A stretch of DNA of 64,000 nt. Source: Planctomycetota bacterium (GTDB taxonomy: Bacteria > Planctomycetota > UBA1135 > UBA2386). Position 1 is the first letter of the stretch; every line of letters starts with the position of its first letter. The position numbers and the translations under genes are program-made. The notes under the pieces are model-generated. The model searched no databases. It worked only from the letters and a program-made list of their open reading frames with translations, and was not told where the DNA came from. Shown here piece by piece: positions 17,021 to 25,783 of the stretch. The DNA is taken from contig JANQJF010000059.1 of NCBI GenBank assembly GCA_028281765.1, positions 62,001-126,000 of the forward strand. The letters run 5' to 3'.

Positions 17021-17980
17021 ATGTTCCGCACTCTTTCCCTCCTCCTTCCGGCCATCCTGGCGCCCGCGCTCTGTGCGCAGGACCCGGCGGCTGAACCCGC
17101 CGCACCGCAGCTGACCCTGGCCGACGGGCACGCCGCGCTCACGAAGGCCTGCGGCAAGATGGGCAACCTCCAGGGCGTCCAGTTCTCGACCGTCGAGTCG
17201 CAGGACGACGCGATGACGCGCCAATTCGGCGGCATGCTCGGCAAGGCGGAGACCGAGGTCATCGGGCGCTGGAGCCCGGACACCGTCGAACTCGAGATCG
17301 GGGACGCCGACGAAATCGTCGTGCACCGCGGCCGCATGATCGCCCGCGACGACGACCATGAGTGGTCGCTGCGCCGTGACAAGCTCGCGGGCGGTAGCGA
17401 CGTCCCGTTCGTCTTCGACCCGGGCATCTTCTTCGAGTCGATGTCGCGCGTCCCGAAGGATGACTTGGAAGTAACGAACGTCGAAAAGGTCGCGCTGCGT
17501 AGCAAGGAGTATCTCGTCGTGAGCGTCACGATCGAAGACGACGCCGCGCACGAGCTGGCCTACACCGGAAGCGTCCCCACTGTCGGCGGCAGAGGCATGG
17601 GCGGCATGATCATCGGCGGCCTCCCTGGCGGTATGAAGCCCGCGGCGCCGAGCCTCACGACCGACCTCGCGGTCTACATCGATCCCGACTCGCACCTGAT
17701 CCACCGCATCCGCGTCAAGGCCTACCAGGAGAGCCCGTTCGGCGGCAACGTCGTGATCCAGGTCGCCGGCGGCGGCGGGGCAGACGACGAAGAGGAAGAG
17801 GACGAAGAGATCGAGACCAAGGACGCGTCGGGCAAGCAGATCTACAAGAAGGGCCTGCCGCTTCGCAACGTCGGCAAGGGCGAGTCGGTGCTCACCTACA
17901 ACATCCGCTTCCGCGACCACGACAAGCCGATGGTCCCCGAACTCGACGACGGCGCGCGCAAGCTGCTGCGCATGCGCTGA
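17021..17980 (+). CDS. Secreted protein of unknown function
   Basis: The ATG at 17021 gives 319 residues with a signal peptide cut after LCAQ (about residue 20). The upstream frame lacks a signal. The mature part is beta-rich and repeatedly speaks of strand pairs (TEVIGRWSPDTVELEIGD, EIVVHRGRMIARDDD). It resembles in outline LolA/outer-membrane-lipoprotein-sorting folds, but no diagnostic motif is present. A Gly/Met-rich loop (about 188-205) and an acidic run EEEEDEEIE (about 265) are notable. It follows rbfA by 85 bases and may have its own promoter. I do not recognise the family. Confidence 0.6.
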   Translation: MFRTLSLLLPAILAPALCAQDPAAEPAAPQLTLADGHAALTKACGKMGNLQGVQFSTVESQDDAMTRQFGGMLGKAETEVIGRWSPDTVELEIGDADEIVVHRGRMIARDDDHEWSLRRDKLAGGSDVPFVFDPGIFFESMSRVPKDDLEVTNVEKVALRSKEYLVVSVTIEDDAAHELAYTGSVPTVGGRGMGGMIIGGLPGGMKPAAPSLTTDLAVYIDPDSHLIHRIRVKAYQESPFGGNVVIQVAGGGGADDEEEEDEEIETKDASGKQIYKKGLPLRNVGKGESVLTYNIRFRDHDKPMVPELDDGARKLLRMR

Positions 17981-17982
17981 TC

Positions 17983-18609
17983 GTGAGCGCCGAACACTTC
18001 GACTTTCTGATCGACGGCCCGGCTCGCGCCGATCGCACGCTGGTCCTGGCCCACGGCGCCGGCGCCCCGATGGACTCGCCCTTCATGGACGAGATCGCGG
18101 GCAGCGTCGGCGCACACGGCATCCGCGTCGTGCGCTTCGAGTTCCCCTACATGGCGGAGCGCCGCGAGACAGGGAAGCGCCGCGGCCCGAACCCGCCGAA
18201 GCAGCTCGAGCAGACCTGGCTCGACGTGATCGAAACGCTGGGCGACCGAGAGCGTTTGGTCATCGGCGGCAAGTCCATGGGCGGCCGCATCGCGAGCATG
18301 ATCGCGGACGAAGCCGAGGTGCGGGGATTGGTGTGTCTGGGGTACCCGTTCCACCCACCGGGACAACCAGAGAAGCTGCGGACCGCGCACCTCGCCGAGC
18401 TGAAGACGCCCTGTCTGATCATCCAGGGCGAGCGAGACACGTTCGGCACGGTCGCCGAGGTCGAGGGCTACGAACTGAGCGACGCGATCGAAGTCGCGTG
18501 GTCGCCGGATGGGGATCACTCGCTGAAGCCACGCGTGAAGTCGGGGAGGACCTTGGAGGAGAACCTCGCGGAGGCGGTGGAGAGGGTCGTGGCGTTCGTG
18601 CGAGCGTAG
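17983..18609 (+). CDS. Alpha/beta hydrolase of the KANSL3/Tex30 type
   Basis: GTG start at 17983, two bases after the previous stop; 208 residues. It has the oxyanion-loop block LVLAHGAGAPMDSPFM, the nucleophile elbow GKSMGGRIAS (Ser), a strand LIIQGERDTFG giving the Asp, and DHSLKPR giving the His. These are diagnostic of the small hydrolases related to human KANSL3/TEX30 (E. coli YqiA-like fold). The substrate is unknown. Immediately after its stop begins the inverted repeat array shared with selD. Confidence 0.85.
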   Translation: MSAEHFDFLIDGPARADRTLVLAHGAGAPMDSPFMDEIAGSVGAHGIRVVRFEFPYMAERRETGKRRGPNPPKQLEQTWLDVIETLGDRERLVIGGKSMGGRIASMIADEAEVRGLVCLGYPFHPPGQPEKLRTAHLAELKTPCLIIQGERDTFGTVAEVEGYELSDAIEVAWSPDGDHSLKPRVKSGRTLEENLAEAVERVVAFVRA

Positions 18610-18633
18610 CGATCCACGAGCGCTGCGAGCTAC

Positions 18634-19007
18634 TTGCCTAAGCGAGCGCAGCGAGCAGCTGCCTAGTGAGCGCAGCGAACGACTGCCTACGGGAGCGGTA
18701 GCGACCAGCTGCCTAGCGAAGCGGCTGCCTAGGCCTCGCGATCACCGTCCGACCGCCTGTCGCGTTTGCAGCTCGATGGCGTGGGTGGTCGCGAAGCGGA
18801 TGTCCGATCGAAATGCGCAGCCGCTTCGCGACTCCGCACGCCCTCGCTTGGCCGACGACTCTCGTCATCGGACGATCGCCGCGACGCCCTCAGGCAGCCG
18901 CTTCGCTTAGGCAGCCGGTCGCTATCGCTCCCTTAGGCAGCCGCTGGCGCTAGGCAGCCGGTCGCTACCGCTCCCTTAGGCAAGTAGGTCGCGGCGCTCG
19001 CAGGCAA
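18634..19007. repeat. Two inverted arrays of a CTGCCTA-based repeat around a central hairpin
   Basis: No gene is seen in the 410 bases between the hydrolase and selD. The plus strand carries five copies of (C/T)TGCCTA at 18634, 18659, 18683, 18709 and 18725. The minus strand carries six copies, seen as (T/C)AGGCA(G/A) at 18891, 18908, 18934, 18951, 18977 and 19001. Spacers are near-identical (AGGGAGCGGTAGCGACCGG and GCGAAGCGG types), with steps of about 17 or 24-26 bases. The arrays face each other and could fold into a large cruciform. Between them, 18788-18799 and 18821-18832 form a perfect 12-bp stem (GTCGCGAAGCGG). The structure lies between convergent genes and may end transcription from both sides. 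Confidence 0.8.
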
Positions 19008-19019
19008 CCAAGCGTGGCG

Positions 19020-20066
19020 CTAACGCGCCACCACCGCGGCATCGCCACGCGCCGCGACCGTACCCACGACCTCCGCACACGGCGCACCCGCATCCCGCAA
19101 GCGCCTCACCGCGTCATCGACATCCGCCTCCGACACCGCCAGCACCAACCCGCCCGACGTCTCCGCGTCGAAGAACATGCGCACCCTGGCGTCGTCCGCC
19201 GACGACTCGACCTTCACCCGGTCCCCGAGCGCGGAACACCCACGCTTGCTTCCACCGCTGTGGATGTGCTCGGCCGCCAGTTCGTAGCCACCCTCGATCA
19301 CCGGGGCGCTCGCCACATCGATCACCAACGTCACGTTCGAGTTGTCCGCGATCTCGACCGAATGACCGAACAGGCCGAACCCGGTGATGTCCGTCGCCGC
19401 GTGCACGTCCATGTCGCGCAGTGCGTCCGAGGACGCGCGGTTCAGCATGGCCATCTGCTCCATCGCCCGACGCGCGAGATCCTCGCTCGCCTTGCCCTTT
19501 TTGATCGCGGTCGACACGGTGCCCATGCCGAGCGGCTTCGTCAGCACCAGCACGTCGCCGACCTGCGCACCACCATTGCGCCAGAAGCGGTCGGGGTGCA
19601 CCTCACCCGTCACGGAGAGGCCGTACTTGATCTCCTGATCGACGACCGAGTGACCACCGCACAGCGCGGCGCCAGCCTCGCGGATCTTGTCCATGCCACC
19701 GGCCAGGATCTCGCCGAGGATGTGAGGGTCCAGCTCCTTCGGCCAGCCGACGATGTTCATCGCCGTCAGCGGCGTGCCGCCCATCGCGTACACGTCCGAG
19801 AGCGAGTTCGCGGCCGCGATCCTGCCGAACCAGCGCGGGTCGTCACAGATCGGCGGGAAGAAGTCGAGCGTCTGGACGAGCGCACGGTCCTCGTCGAGCT
19901 TGTACACACCGGCATCTTCGAACCCGTCGGAACCGGCCAACAGGTTCGGATGCGCGAGAGAACCGAGTTGCGCGAGGACCTTCCCGAGGCTCGCTTGGGG
20001 CAACTTGGCTGCTCAACCGGATGCGGAGGAGTACTCCGTGAGTCGCTTGTCAGAAGTTTCGGTCAT
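19020..20066 (-). CDS. selD: Selenophosphate synthetase, a selenoprotein with in-frame TGA (Sec18)
   Basis: The true start is ATG at 20066, overlapping the selA stop (ATGA). Codons read MTETSDKRLTEYSSASG, then TGA at 20015-20013, then AAKLPQASLGKVLAQ and on without a stop to TAG at 19020. The TGA falls exactly at the catalytic Cys/Sec of SelD (family pattern S-x-G-[CU]-x-x-K), with the essential Lys at position 21. The full product is 348 residues, normal for the family. It has TLDFFPPICDD, RIAAANSLSDVYAMGG, CGGHSVVDQEIKYG, LTKPLGMGTVSTA and DITGFGLFGHSVEIA. The enzyme makes selenophosphate from selenide and ATP. Starting at the downstream TTG (20003) would drop the active site. selA directly upstream supplies the decoding pathway. 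Confidence 0.93.
19967..20004 (-). promoter_or_regulatory. SECIS-like stem-loop after the selD UGA
   Basis: On the minus strand, eight bases after the TGA, GUUGC (20004-20000) pairs with GCAAC (19971-19967). Beyond a CCCAA bulge, GCGAG (19994-19990) pairs with CUCGC (19976-19972), then CC with GG, leaving the apical loop UCGGGAA and a UC bulge on the 3' side. Bacterial SECIS elements sit immediately after the UGA inside the coding region and are bound by SelB, so the position and size fit. Loop sequences vary widely between phyla, so only the fold is claimed. Confidence 0.65.
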
Positions 20067-21466
20067 GCTCCAGTGCCGTTGGGGCTGAGGCGCCGCTTCA
20101 CGACGGCGACGACCTCTTCCATGTCTTCGTGTACCAGCGTGCGCAGGTCGAGCAACACGCGGTCGTCTACGATGCGCGCGATGACCGCGAGGTCGGTGCC
20201 GCGACGCAGCGCGGCCGCGGTGCGCGCGCCGCCACGCAGCGCGACGGCGAATGACGGGATCGGACGCGCGGGGTTGGCGCCGCTCCCGACGAACGATTCG
20301 CTGCGGACGACCTCTCCACCGTGCTCGGAGAGCCGTCCGGCGAGGTCCTTCGCCGCGTGCTCGAGCTGTTCGGCCGGTCGCGAGATCGCGTCGAGCGTCG
20401 GGATGTCCCGCAGCGGATTCCCGTCCCGGTAGACCCGCAGAGTCGCCTCGAGGGCCGCGAGCACGAGCTTGTCGCAGCGCATCGCGCGATAGAGCGGATG
20501 CGCCCGGACGCGCGCGCACAGCTCCTTGTCCCCGACGAGCATCCCGCACTGCGGTCCGCCGAGCAGTTTGTCACCGGAGAACGAGACCAGCGGAACGCCT
20601 GCACGCACGCTGGCCGTCACGCGCGCCTCGTGCTCGAGCCCGAGCACGTCGTCGTCGATGATCAGCCCGGAACCGAGATCTTCGAACGTCGGCAGTCCCG
20701 TGCGCTTGCCGAGATCGACAAGATCCTCGAGCGTCGGCGCTTCGTGGAAACCGACGATGCGGAAGTTGCTCGTATGGATCTTGAGCAGCATCGCCGTGTG
20801 CTCGGTGATCGCGTGCTCGTAGTCCTTCACGTAGCAGCGGTTCGTCGCGCCGACCTCGACCATGTGGCAGCCGGCTTGCGACATGACATCCGGCATGCGA
20901 AAGCCACCGCCGATTTCGACCTGCTCGCCGCGCGAAATGATGACTTCCTTATCGTTCGCGAGCGCTCGCAACACGAGCGCGACCATCGCCGCGTTGTTGT
21001 TGACGACGAGCGCACCATCGACGCCGAGGATGTCGCGCAGCAGCGACACCACGCATGCTTCCCGCTGGTTGCGGTCGCCGCTCTCGGGATCGATCTCGAC
21101 GATCGAGTAGCCGGCGGCGTCGGTCACGGCCTTGCGCGCGGCCGGAGACAACGGCGCGCGGCCAATGCCGGTGTGCAGCACGATACCCGTCGCGTTGATC
21201 ACCCGTCGGTGATGACGCACCTGTGCGGCTTCGCACCGCTGCAGCAACGCGAGCTCCGCCGAACCTCCGGCAGAAAACGCGGAGTCGACGTTCGAGCCGT
21301 CGACCTGGCCCTGCAAGACGTCACGTCGGTACTCATCGAGAAAGCGGCGCGCTTCCCGTACGGCGACGACGCGCGGCACGCTCGCGAAGTTCGGCGCGCG
21401 CAGCAACGTATCGATCGACGGGAGACGCCGCAGCGCTTCGGCAGCCTTCGGATTCGCTCTGTCCAT
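20063..21466 (-). CDS. selA: L-seryl-tRNA(Sec) selenium transferase
   Basis: PLP enzyme converting Ser-tRNA(Sec) to Sec-tRNA(Sec) with selenophosphate from SelD. The start is taken at ATG 21466 (467 residues, MDRANPKAAEALRRLPSIDTLL); ATG 21487 is also possible, while longer frames run into recJ. Family blocks are RRVINATGIVLHTGIGRAPLS, NNNAAMVALVLRALA, EVIISRGEQVEIGGGFRMPDV, EVGATNRCYVKDYE and the PLP lysine in SFSGDKLLGGPQCG. It overlaps selD by 4 bases. selB and the tRNA-Sec gene are not in this window. Divergent from recJ with at most 28 bases between starts, so promoters must lie within coding sequence. Confidence 0.96.
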   Translation of the reverse strand: MDRANPKAAEALRRLPSIDTLLRAPNFASVPRVVAVREARRFLDEYRRDVLQGQVDGSNVDSAFSAGGSAELALLQRCEAAQVRHHRRVINATGIVLHTGIGRAPLSPAARKAVTDAAGYSIVEIDPESGDRNQREACVVSLLRDILGVDGALVVNNNAAMVALVLRALANDKEVIISRGEQVEIGGGFRMPDVMSQAGCHMVEVGATNRCYVKDYEHAITEHTAMLLKIHTSNFRIVGFHEAPTLEDLVDLGKRTGLPTFEDLGSGLIIDDDVLGLEHEARVTASVRAGVPLVSFSGDKLLGGPQCGMLVGDKELCARVRAHPLYRAMRCDKLVLAALEATLRVYRDGNPLRDIPTLDAISRPAEQLEHAAKDLAGRLSEHGGEVVRSESFVGSGANPARPIPSFAVALRGGARTAAALRRGTDLAVIARIVDDRVLLDLRTLVHEDMEEVVAVVKRRLSPNGTGA

Positions 21467-21494
21467 CTCTGAATCGACTGCTACCATACCGCCG

Positions 21495-23204
21495 ATGCTT
21501 GTCGAGCGCTCGCTGTCCCCGATGCCGGAATCAGATCCGCGCGAGAGCGCTCTGGCTCGCACCATCGGACAGTCCCCGCTCGTCGCGCGCATCCTCTTGG
21601 CGCGCGGGCTCGACGATCCCGACCGCGCGCGCAGCCACCTGCGCCCGAACCTGTCCTCGCTGCACGACCCGTTCTCCTTCACTCAGATGGACGGCGCCGT
21701 GGATCGTATCCGCGACGCGATCCGGAAAGGCGAGACGATCGTCGTCCATGGCGACTTCGACGTGGACGGCATCAGCGGCACAGTGCTCCTGACCAAATTC
21801 TTCTCGCTGATGGAAGCGGACGTCAAACCGTTCATCCCCCATCGCGTGGACGGCTATTCGTTCAGTCAGGCGTCGCTCAACGCGATCGTCGAGTGTGGGG
21901 CCAAGCTTTGCATCTCGGTCGACAACGGCACCAACGCGGTTCGGATGATCGACGCGATCCAGGAGGCCGGCTGCGACGTGATCGTGACCGATCACCACGG
22001 CACCTCGGACAACGTCGCGAACAGCCGCTTCCTGCTCAACCCACGCCTCCCGGACGCCGGGTATCCGGACCGCGACCTCGCGGGCGTCGGCGTCGCGTTC
22101 CGCCTGGCGTCGGCGATCGCCGAGTCGTTCTCGCACGGCCGTTCGATGAGCGAAGAGTTCCGCACGTTCCTCGTCGACGCGATGGCATACGTCGCGCTCG
22201 GCACGATCGCGGACGTCGCACCTCTGCGCGGCGAAAACCGCACGATGGTCCACCACGGGCTGCGCGCGCTCGCCGTCAGCACGAACCCCGGCATCCGCGC
22301 GCTCCTCGACTCGGCCGGCCTGACGAACCGCACACCCGAAGCCGACGACATCGCGTTCCGCATCGCGCCGCTGATCAACGCCGCCGGCCGGATGGGTCAC
22401 GCCATGGAAGCCGTCGAATTGCTCAACGCGCGCGGCTACCAGGACGCACAGGAAGCCGCCAAGAAGCTCGAGAAGCACAACGAACACCGCCGCAAGGTCG
22501 AGCGCGATCTGCTCGATACGGTGCGCCCGCTCGGGGAAGCGAGCGACGACAAGATCCTCGTGCTCGGCGGGGACGACTGGCACCCCGGCGTGCTCGGCAT
22601 CGTGTCCGCGCGCATGGCCGAGCTCTGCGAGCGACCGACCATCCTGGTCTCGTTCCAGGGGGAAATCGGCCGCGGCTCGGGGCGATCCCCCGGCGGGATC
22701 CACCTGCGCGAGGCGATGCGCGCGTGTTCGAACTGCCTACGCAGCTACGGCGGCCACGCGGCCGCGGCGGGCCTCGAGATCGCGCGCGACCAGCTCGACG
22801 AGTTCCGCGTGCGCATCAACGAGGTCGCGGAGTCCAAGCTCGAACCGCACGAGCCGATCCGCCCGGAGGCGCCGGCCGAAGTCGCGGAACTCGACCCGCG
22901 CGAGGTGCGCCAGCTCGACCAGCTCGGCCCGTTCGGCGCCGGCAACCCGCGGCCGGTCTTCGCGACCACCGACGCCAAGATCGTCGGCCAGCCGACCGTC
23001 GACGCGCGCGGCACGGACCTGCGCTTCCGCATCGCGCAGCACGGACAGCTGGTCTCGGCGCGCCTCCGCGGAGGCGCCCGCCACTTCGAGTCGATCCGCA
23101 CGCTGCGCACGCCGGTCACGCTCATCCACAGCCCGCGGCTCGTGTCGCGCGCTGAGGAAGGGCCGATCGAGCTGCAGGTCTGGCGGATTCACGACGCGGG
23201 GTAG
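21495..23204 (+). CDS. recJ: Single-stranded-DNA-specific exonuclease RecJ
   Basis: 569 residues, the usual bacterial size. DHH-family motifs are present: VHGDFDVDGISGTVLL (motif I), CISVDNGT (II), VIVTDHHGTSDN (III, DHH) and ALGTIADVAPLRGENR (IV). NAAGRMGHAMEAVELLN and the DHHA1 block SYGGHAAAAGLEI follow, then the C-terminal OB fold (GPFGAGNPRPVF). RecJ degrades single-stranded DNA 5' to 3' in recombination and mismatch repair. The start could also be ATG 21522. No clear ribosome-binding site precedes either. Confidence 0.96.
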   Translation: MLVERSLSPMPESDPRESALARTIGQSPLVARILLARGLDDPDRARSHLRPNLSSLHDPFSFTQMDGAVDRIRDAIRKGETIVVHGDFDVDGISGTVLLTKFFSLMEADVKPFIPHRVDGYSFSQASLNAIVECGAKLCISVDNGTNAVRMIDAIQEAGCDVIVTDHHGTSDNVANSRFLLNPRLPDAGYPDRDLAGVGVAFRLASAIAESFSHGRSMSEEFRTFLVDAMAYVALGTIADVAPLRGENRTMVHHGLRALAVSTNPGIRALLDSAGLTNRTPEADDIAFRIAPLINAAGRMGHAMEAVELLNARGYQDAQEAAKKLEKHNEHRRKVERDLLDTVRPLGEASDDKILVLGGDDWHPGVLGIVSARMAELCERPTILVSFQGEIGRGSGRSPGGIHLREAMRACSNCLRSYGGHAAAAGLEIARDQLDEFRVRINEVAESKLEPHEPIRPEAPAEVAELDPREVRQLDQLGPFGAGNPRPVFATTDAKIVGQPTVDARGTDLRFRIAQHGQLVSARLRGGARHFESIRTLRTPVTLIHSPRLVSRAEEGPIELQVWRIHDAG

Positions 23205-23225
23205 CGCGTAGTCGGCGGTGGGAGC

Positions 23226-23257
23226 CGTTTTCGAGCCCGGGTCCGGGCCCGAAAACG
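23226..23257. repeat. 32-base GC-rich hairpin related to the repeat at 7831
   Basis: CGTTTTCG-A-GCCCGG, the spacer GT, then CCGGGC-C-CGAAAACG: the arms are complementary except at one internal A/C position. It begins 21 bases after the recJ stop and could block or stabilise the recJ transcript end, though no T-run follows. Its right part is an inverted near-copy of 7825-7850. Confidence 0.7.
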
Positions 23258-23412
23258 CCACACGGCAACTACCCCTCCGGCGATGCCCCCCCTCGCCGTC
23301 CCTCCCCTTCCCCGCCCCGAGATTCTTCCATTTTCCCCCCACCCCCGAGCATCCAGTTCAGGCACGATCCCGTCCTCGCCGATCGGAATCGAAGCCCCGA
23401 TTCTCGGACCCC

Positions 23413-24063
23413 ATGACCCAGACCAGCCCCGAACCCCAGGACACGGCCGCCACCGAGCGCAAGCCGCTCTACCGCCGCCTCTACGACTGGGTCATCCACT
23501 GGGCCGACACGCCCTACGCGCTCCCGGCGATCATCATCCTGTCGTTCGCGGAGAGCAGCTTCTTCCCGATTCCGCCGGAAGCCCTGCTGCTTCCGCTGTT
23601 CCTGGGCGAACCGAAGAAGGCGTTCAAGTTCGCGTTCTGGTGCTCGGTCGCGTCCGTGCTCGGCGGCATGTTCGGCTATTGGCTCGGTTACGCGGTGTGG
23701 GAAGCCGGACTCGATCAGTTCTGCTTCCAGTACATCCCCGGCTTCACCGAGGAGCGCTTCGCGAAGGTCAGCGAGCTCTACGGCGAGTGGAACTTCTGGA
23801 TCGTGTTCACGGCCGGCTTCAGCCCCTTGCCGTACAAGGTGTTCACGATCGCCGCCGGCGTCTGCCATGAGGACGTCAATTTCGGCATGTTCGTGCTCGC
23901 GTCGGCGATCAGCCGGTCCGCGCGCTTCTTCCTCGAAGCCGCGTTGCTACGGGCGTATGGCGAACCGATCCGCGACTTCATCGAGAAGCGTCTGGGCCTC
24001 TGCGCACTCGCGTTTTGCGTGATCCTGGTCGGCGGATTCGCGATCCTGAAGTACGTGCTCTGA
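23413..24063 (+). CDS. YqaA-type DedA/VTT membrane protein
   Basis: The ATG at 23413 gives 216 residues; upstream in-frame sequence is proline-rich and unlikely. About five hydrophobic stretches carry the VTT (SNARE-associated) fold: FAESSFFPIPPEALLLPLFLG, GGMFGYWLGYAVWE and FTAGFSPLPYKVFTIAAGV. The FSPLPYK re-entrant element with Pro and Lys is the YqaA-subfamily signature. DedA relatives translocate lipids or lipid carriers, and substrates for YqaA are unsettled. No operon partner is obvious, and 57 bases separate it from the peptidase gene. Confidence 0.88.
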   Translation: MTQTSPEPQDTAATERKPLYRRLYDWVIHWADTPYALPAIIILSFAESSFFPIPPEALLLPLFLGEPKKAFKFAFWCSVASVLGGMFGYWLGYAVWEAGLDQFCFQYIPGFTEERFAKVSELYGEWNFWIVFTAGFSPLPYKVFTIAAGVCHEDVNFGMFVLASAISRSARFFLEAALLRAYGEPIRDFIEKRLGLCALAFCVILVGGFAILKYVL

Positions 24064-24120
24064 CCCGCCGGGTATTCTCTGCGCCAGCGATCAGTCCTGG
24101 ATCCCCATCCCGGAGCCCCG

Positions 24121-25776
24121 ATGCAGAGAAGCCCCCGTTTCGTGCTCGCGTGCGCCGCTGCGTTCGCCGTGAGCCTCCCGTCCGCCGTCACAGGCCAAGA
24201 GACCGTCGACACCGACGCGGTGAAGTTCTTCCGCGCGAACGGCATCGACGACGGCAAGGTGATGGATCACCTCAGCTGGATCTGCGACGTCTTCGGCCCG
24301 CGTCTCACCGGCTCGCCGAACATCCGCGCCGCGCAGGGCTGGGCGAAGCAGACGTTGACGGAGTGGGGATTCGAGAACGCACATCTCGAAGAATGGGGTC
24401 CGTTCGGACGCGGCTGGCAGTTCTCCCACTGCAGCGTGAGCGTCGTCGGCAACAACCCCTGGCCCCTGATCGCGGTGCCGAAGGCCTGGTCGTCGAGCAC
24501 GAACGGCCGCGTCGAAGGCGACGTCGTCTTCGTCGGGGACATGCCGGCGGACGAACTCGACGCGCTCGACCTCGCGGGCAAAGTCGTGATGGTGCAAACG
24601 CCGCGCGCGGTCTACGAGCCGTTCGACGGCACCGCGATTCGCTTCAACGCGGAAGAGATGCACGCGCTCGCCGACGACCGCCCGCGCCCTCGGCGTCCGC
24701 AAACCGGTCGACCGGCGACCGCCGCGAGCACCGACTGGCGCGCCGGTTTCCAACGGCGACGCGCCATTCTGCAGAAGGTCTACGCGAAGAAGCCGCTCGC
24801 GATCATCGACCGCGGCTCGAAGGGCGACTACGGCACGATCTTCGCCACGAGTGCATCGATCCCCGCGCCGGCTGGCGTCCCGCGTGACGAGCGCCCGAGC
24901 GTGCGCGACGACGGTCGGCACGTGATCCCGCAGTTCACGGTCGCGGTCGAACACTACAACCGGATCCATCGACTCCTGAAGAAGGGCGCCAAGGTGCGCC
25001 TCGCTGTCGAGCTCGCGGCCCGATACTTCGAAGGCAGCCCGATGGATCAGAACGTCATCGCGGAGTTGCCAGGCGTCGACAATCGCATCGGCAACCAGAT
25101 CGTCATGATCGGCGCGCACCTCGATTCGTGGCACACCGCGACCGGCGCAACCGACAACGGCGCCGGGAGTGCGGTCGTCATGGAAGCCGCGCGCCTGCTC
25201 GCGCATTGGGCCAAAGAGCGCGGCGAAGGCCCGCGCCGCACGATCCGCGTCGGCCTCTGGTCGGGCGAGGAGCAGGGCCTGCTCGGTTCGCGCGCACACG
25301 TGAAGAAGAACTACGCCGAACCCGGTGGCCGTGGCGAGCCGCCGGTCGCGCTGCATGCCGCCCACGCGCGCTTCGCGGGCTACTTCAATCTCGACAACGG
25401 CACGGGTCGCGTGCGCGGGATCTATCTGCAGGGCAATGAGGCGTGTCGACCGATCTTCCGATCGTGGCTCGCGCCGTTCCACGACCTCGACGCGACGACG
25501 ATCACGTCCGGCAACACGGGTGGCACGGACCACCTCGCGTTCGATCGCGTCGGGCTGCCCGGCTTCCAGTTCCTCCAGGATCCGGTCGCGTACAGCCCGC
25601 GCACGCACCACTCCAACATGGACAACTGGGATCACGCCGTCGCCGACGACCTGAAGCAAGCCGCGACGATCATGGCGTCGTTCGCATGGCACACGGCCCA
25701 GCGCGACGAGATGCTGCCGCGCAAGCCCATGGAGACGCCCGCGTTGATCGACGCCGCCGCACCCCGCCGACGCTGA
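24121..25776 (+). CDS. Secreted M28-family zinc aminopeptidase
   Basis: 551 residues with a signal peptide ending near TGQ (about residue 27). A protease-associated-like insert lies at about 120-290, and the M28 catalytic domain at about 300-540. Two-zinc ligands are recognisable: GAHLDSW (His), ATDNGAG (bridging Asp), SGEEQGLLGS (catalytic Glu plus ligand Glu), GYFNLDNGTG (Asp) and the final His in HHSNMDNWDH. It should release N-terminal residues from peptides outside the cytoplasm. An arginine/proline-rich stretch near residue 190 is unusual but lies in a loop region. Confidence 0.9.
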   Translation: MQRSPRFVLACAAAFAVSLPSAVTGQETVDTDAVKFFRANGIDDGKVMDHLSWICDVFGPRLTGSPNIRAAQGWAKQTLTEWGFENAHLEEWGPFGRGWQFSHCSVSVVGNNPWPLIAVPKAWSSSTNGRVEGDVVFVGDMPADELDALDLAGKVVMVQTPRAVYEPFDGTAIRFNAEEMHALADDRPRPRRPQTGRPATAASTDWRAGFQRRRAILQKVYAKKPLAIIDRGSKGDYGTIFATSASIPAPAGVPRDERPSVRDDGRHVIPQFTVAVEHYNRIHRLLKKGAKVRLAVELAARYFEGSPMDQNVIAELPGVDNRIGNQIVMIGAHLDSWHTATGATDNGAGSAVVMEAARLLAHWAKERGEGPRRTIRVGLWSGEEQGLLGSRAHVKKNYAEPGGRGEPPVALHAAHARFAGYFNLDNGTGRVRGIYLQGNEACRPIFRSWLAPFHDLDATTITSGNTGGTDHLAFDRVGLPGFQFLQDPVAYSPRTHHSNMDNWDHAVADDLKQAATIMASFAWHTAQRDEMLPRKPMETPALIDAAAPRRR

Positions 25777-25783
25777 ACCGACC

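Noticed and set aside
18731..18890. tRNA-Sec gene between the repeat arrays, close to selD
   Set aside because: No T-loop consensus, UCA anticodon stem or long acceptor arm could be assembled on either strand.
18610..19019. CRISPR array
   Set aside because: Repeats are only 7 bases with unequal, themselves repetitive spacers and occur in both orientations, and no cas genes are present.
19020..20003. selD as an ordinary 327-residue protein starting at TTG 20003
   Set aside because: It would lack the N-terminal loop with the catalytic residue. The sequence upstream of the TGA matches SelD and overlaps the selA stop, so the longer, recoded form is preferred.
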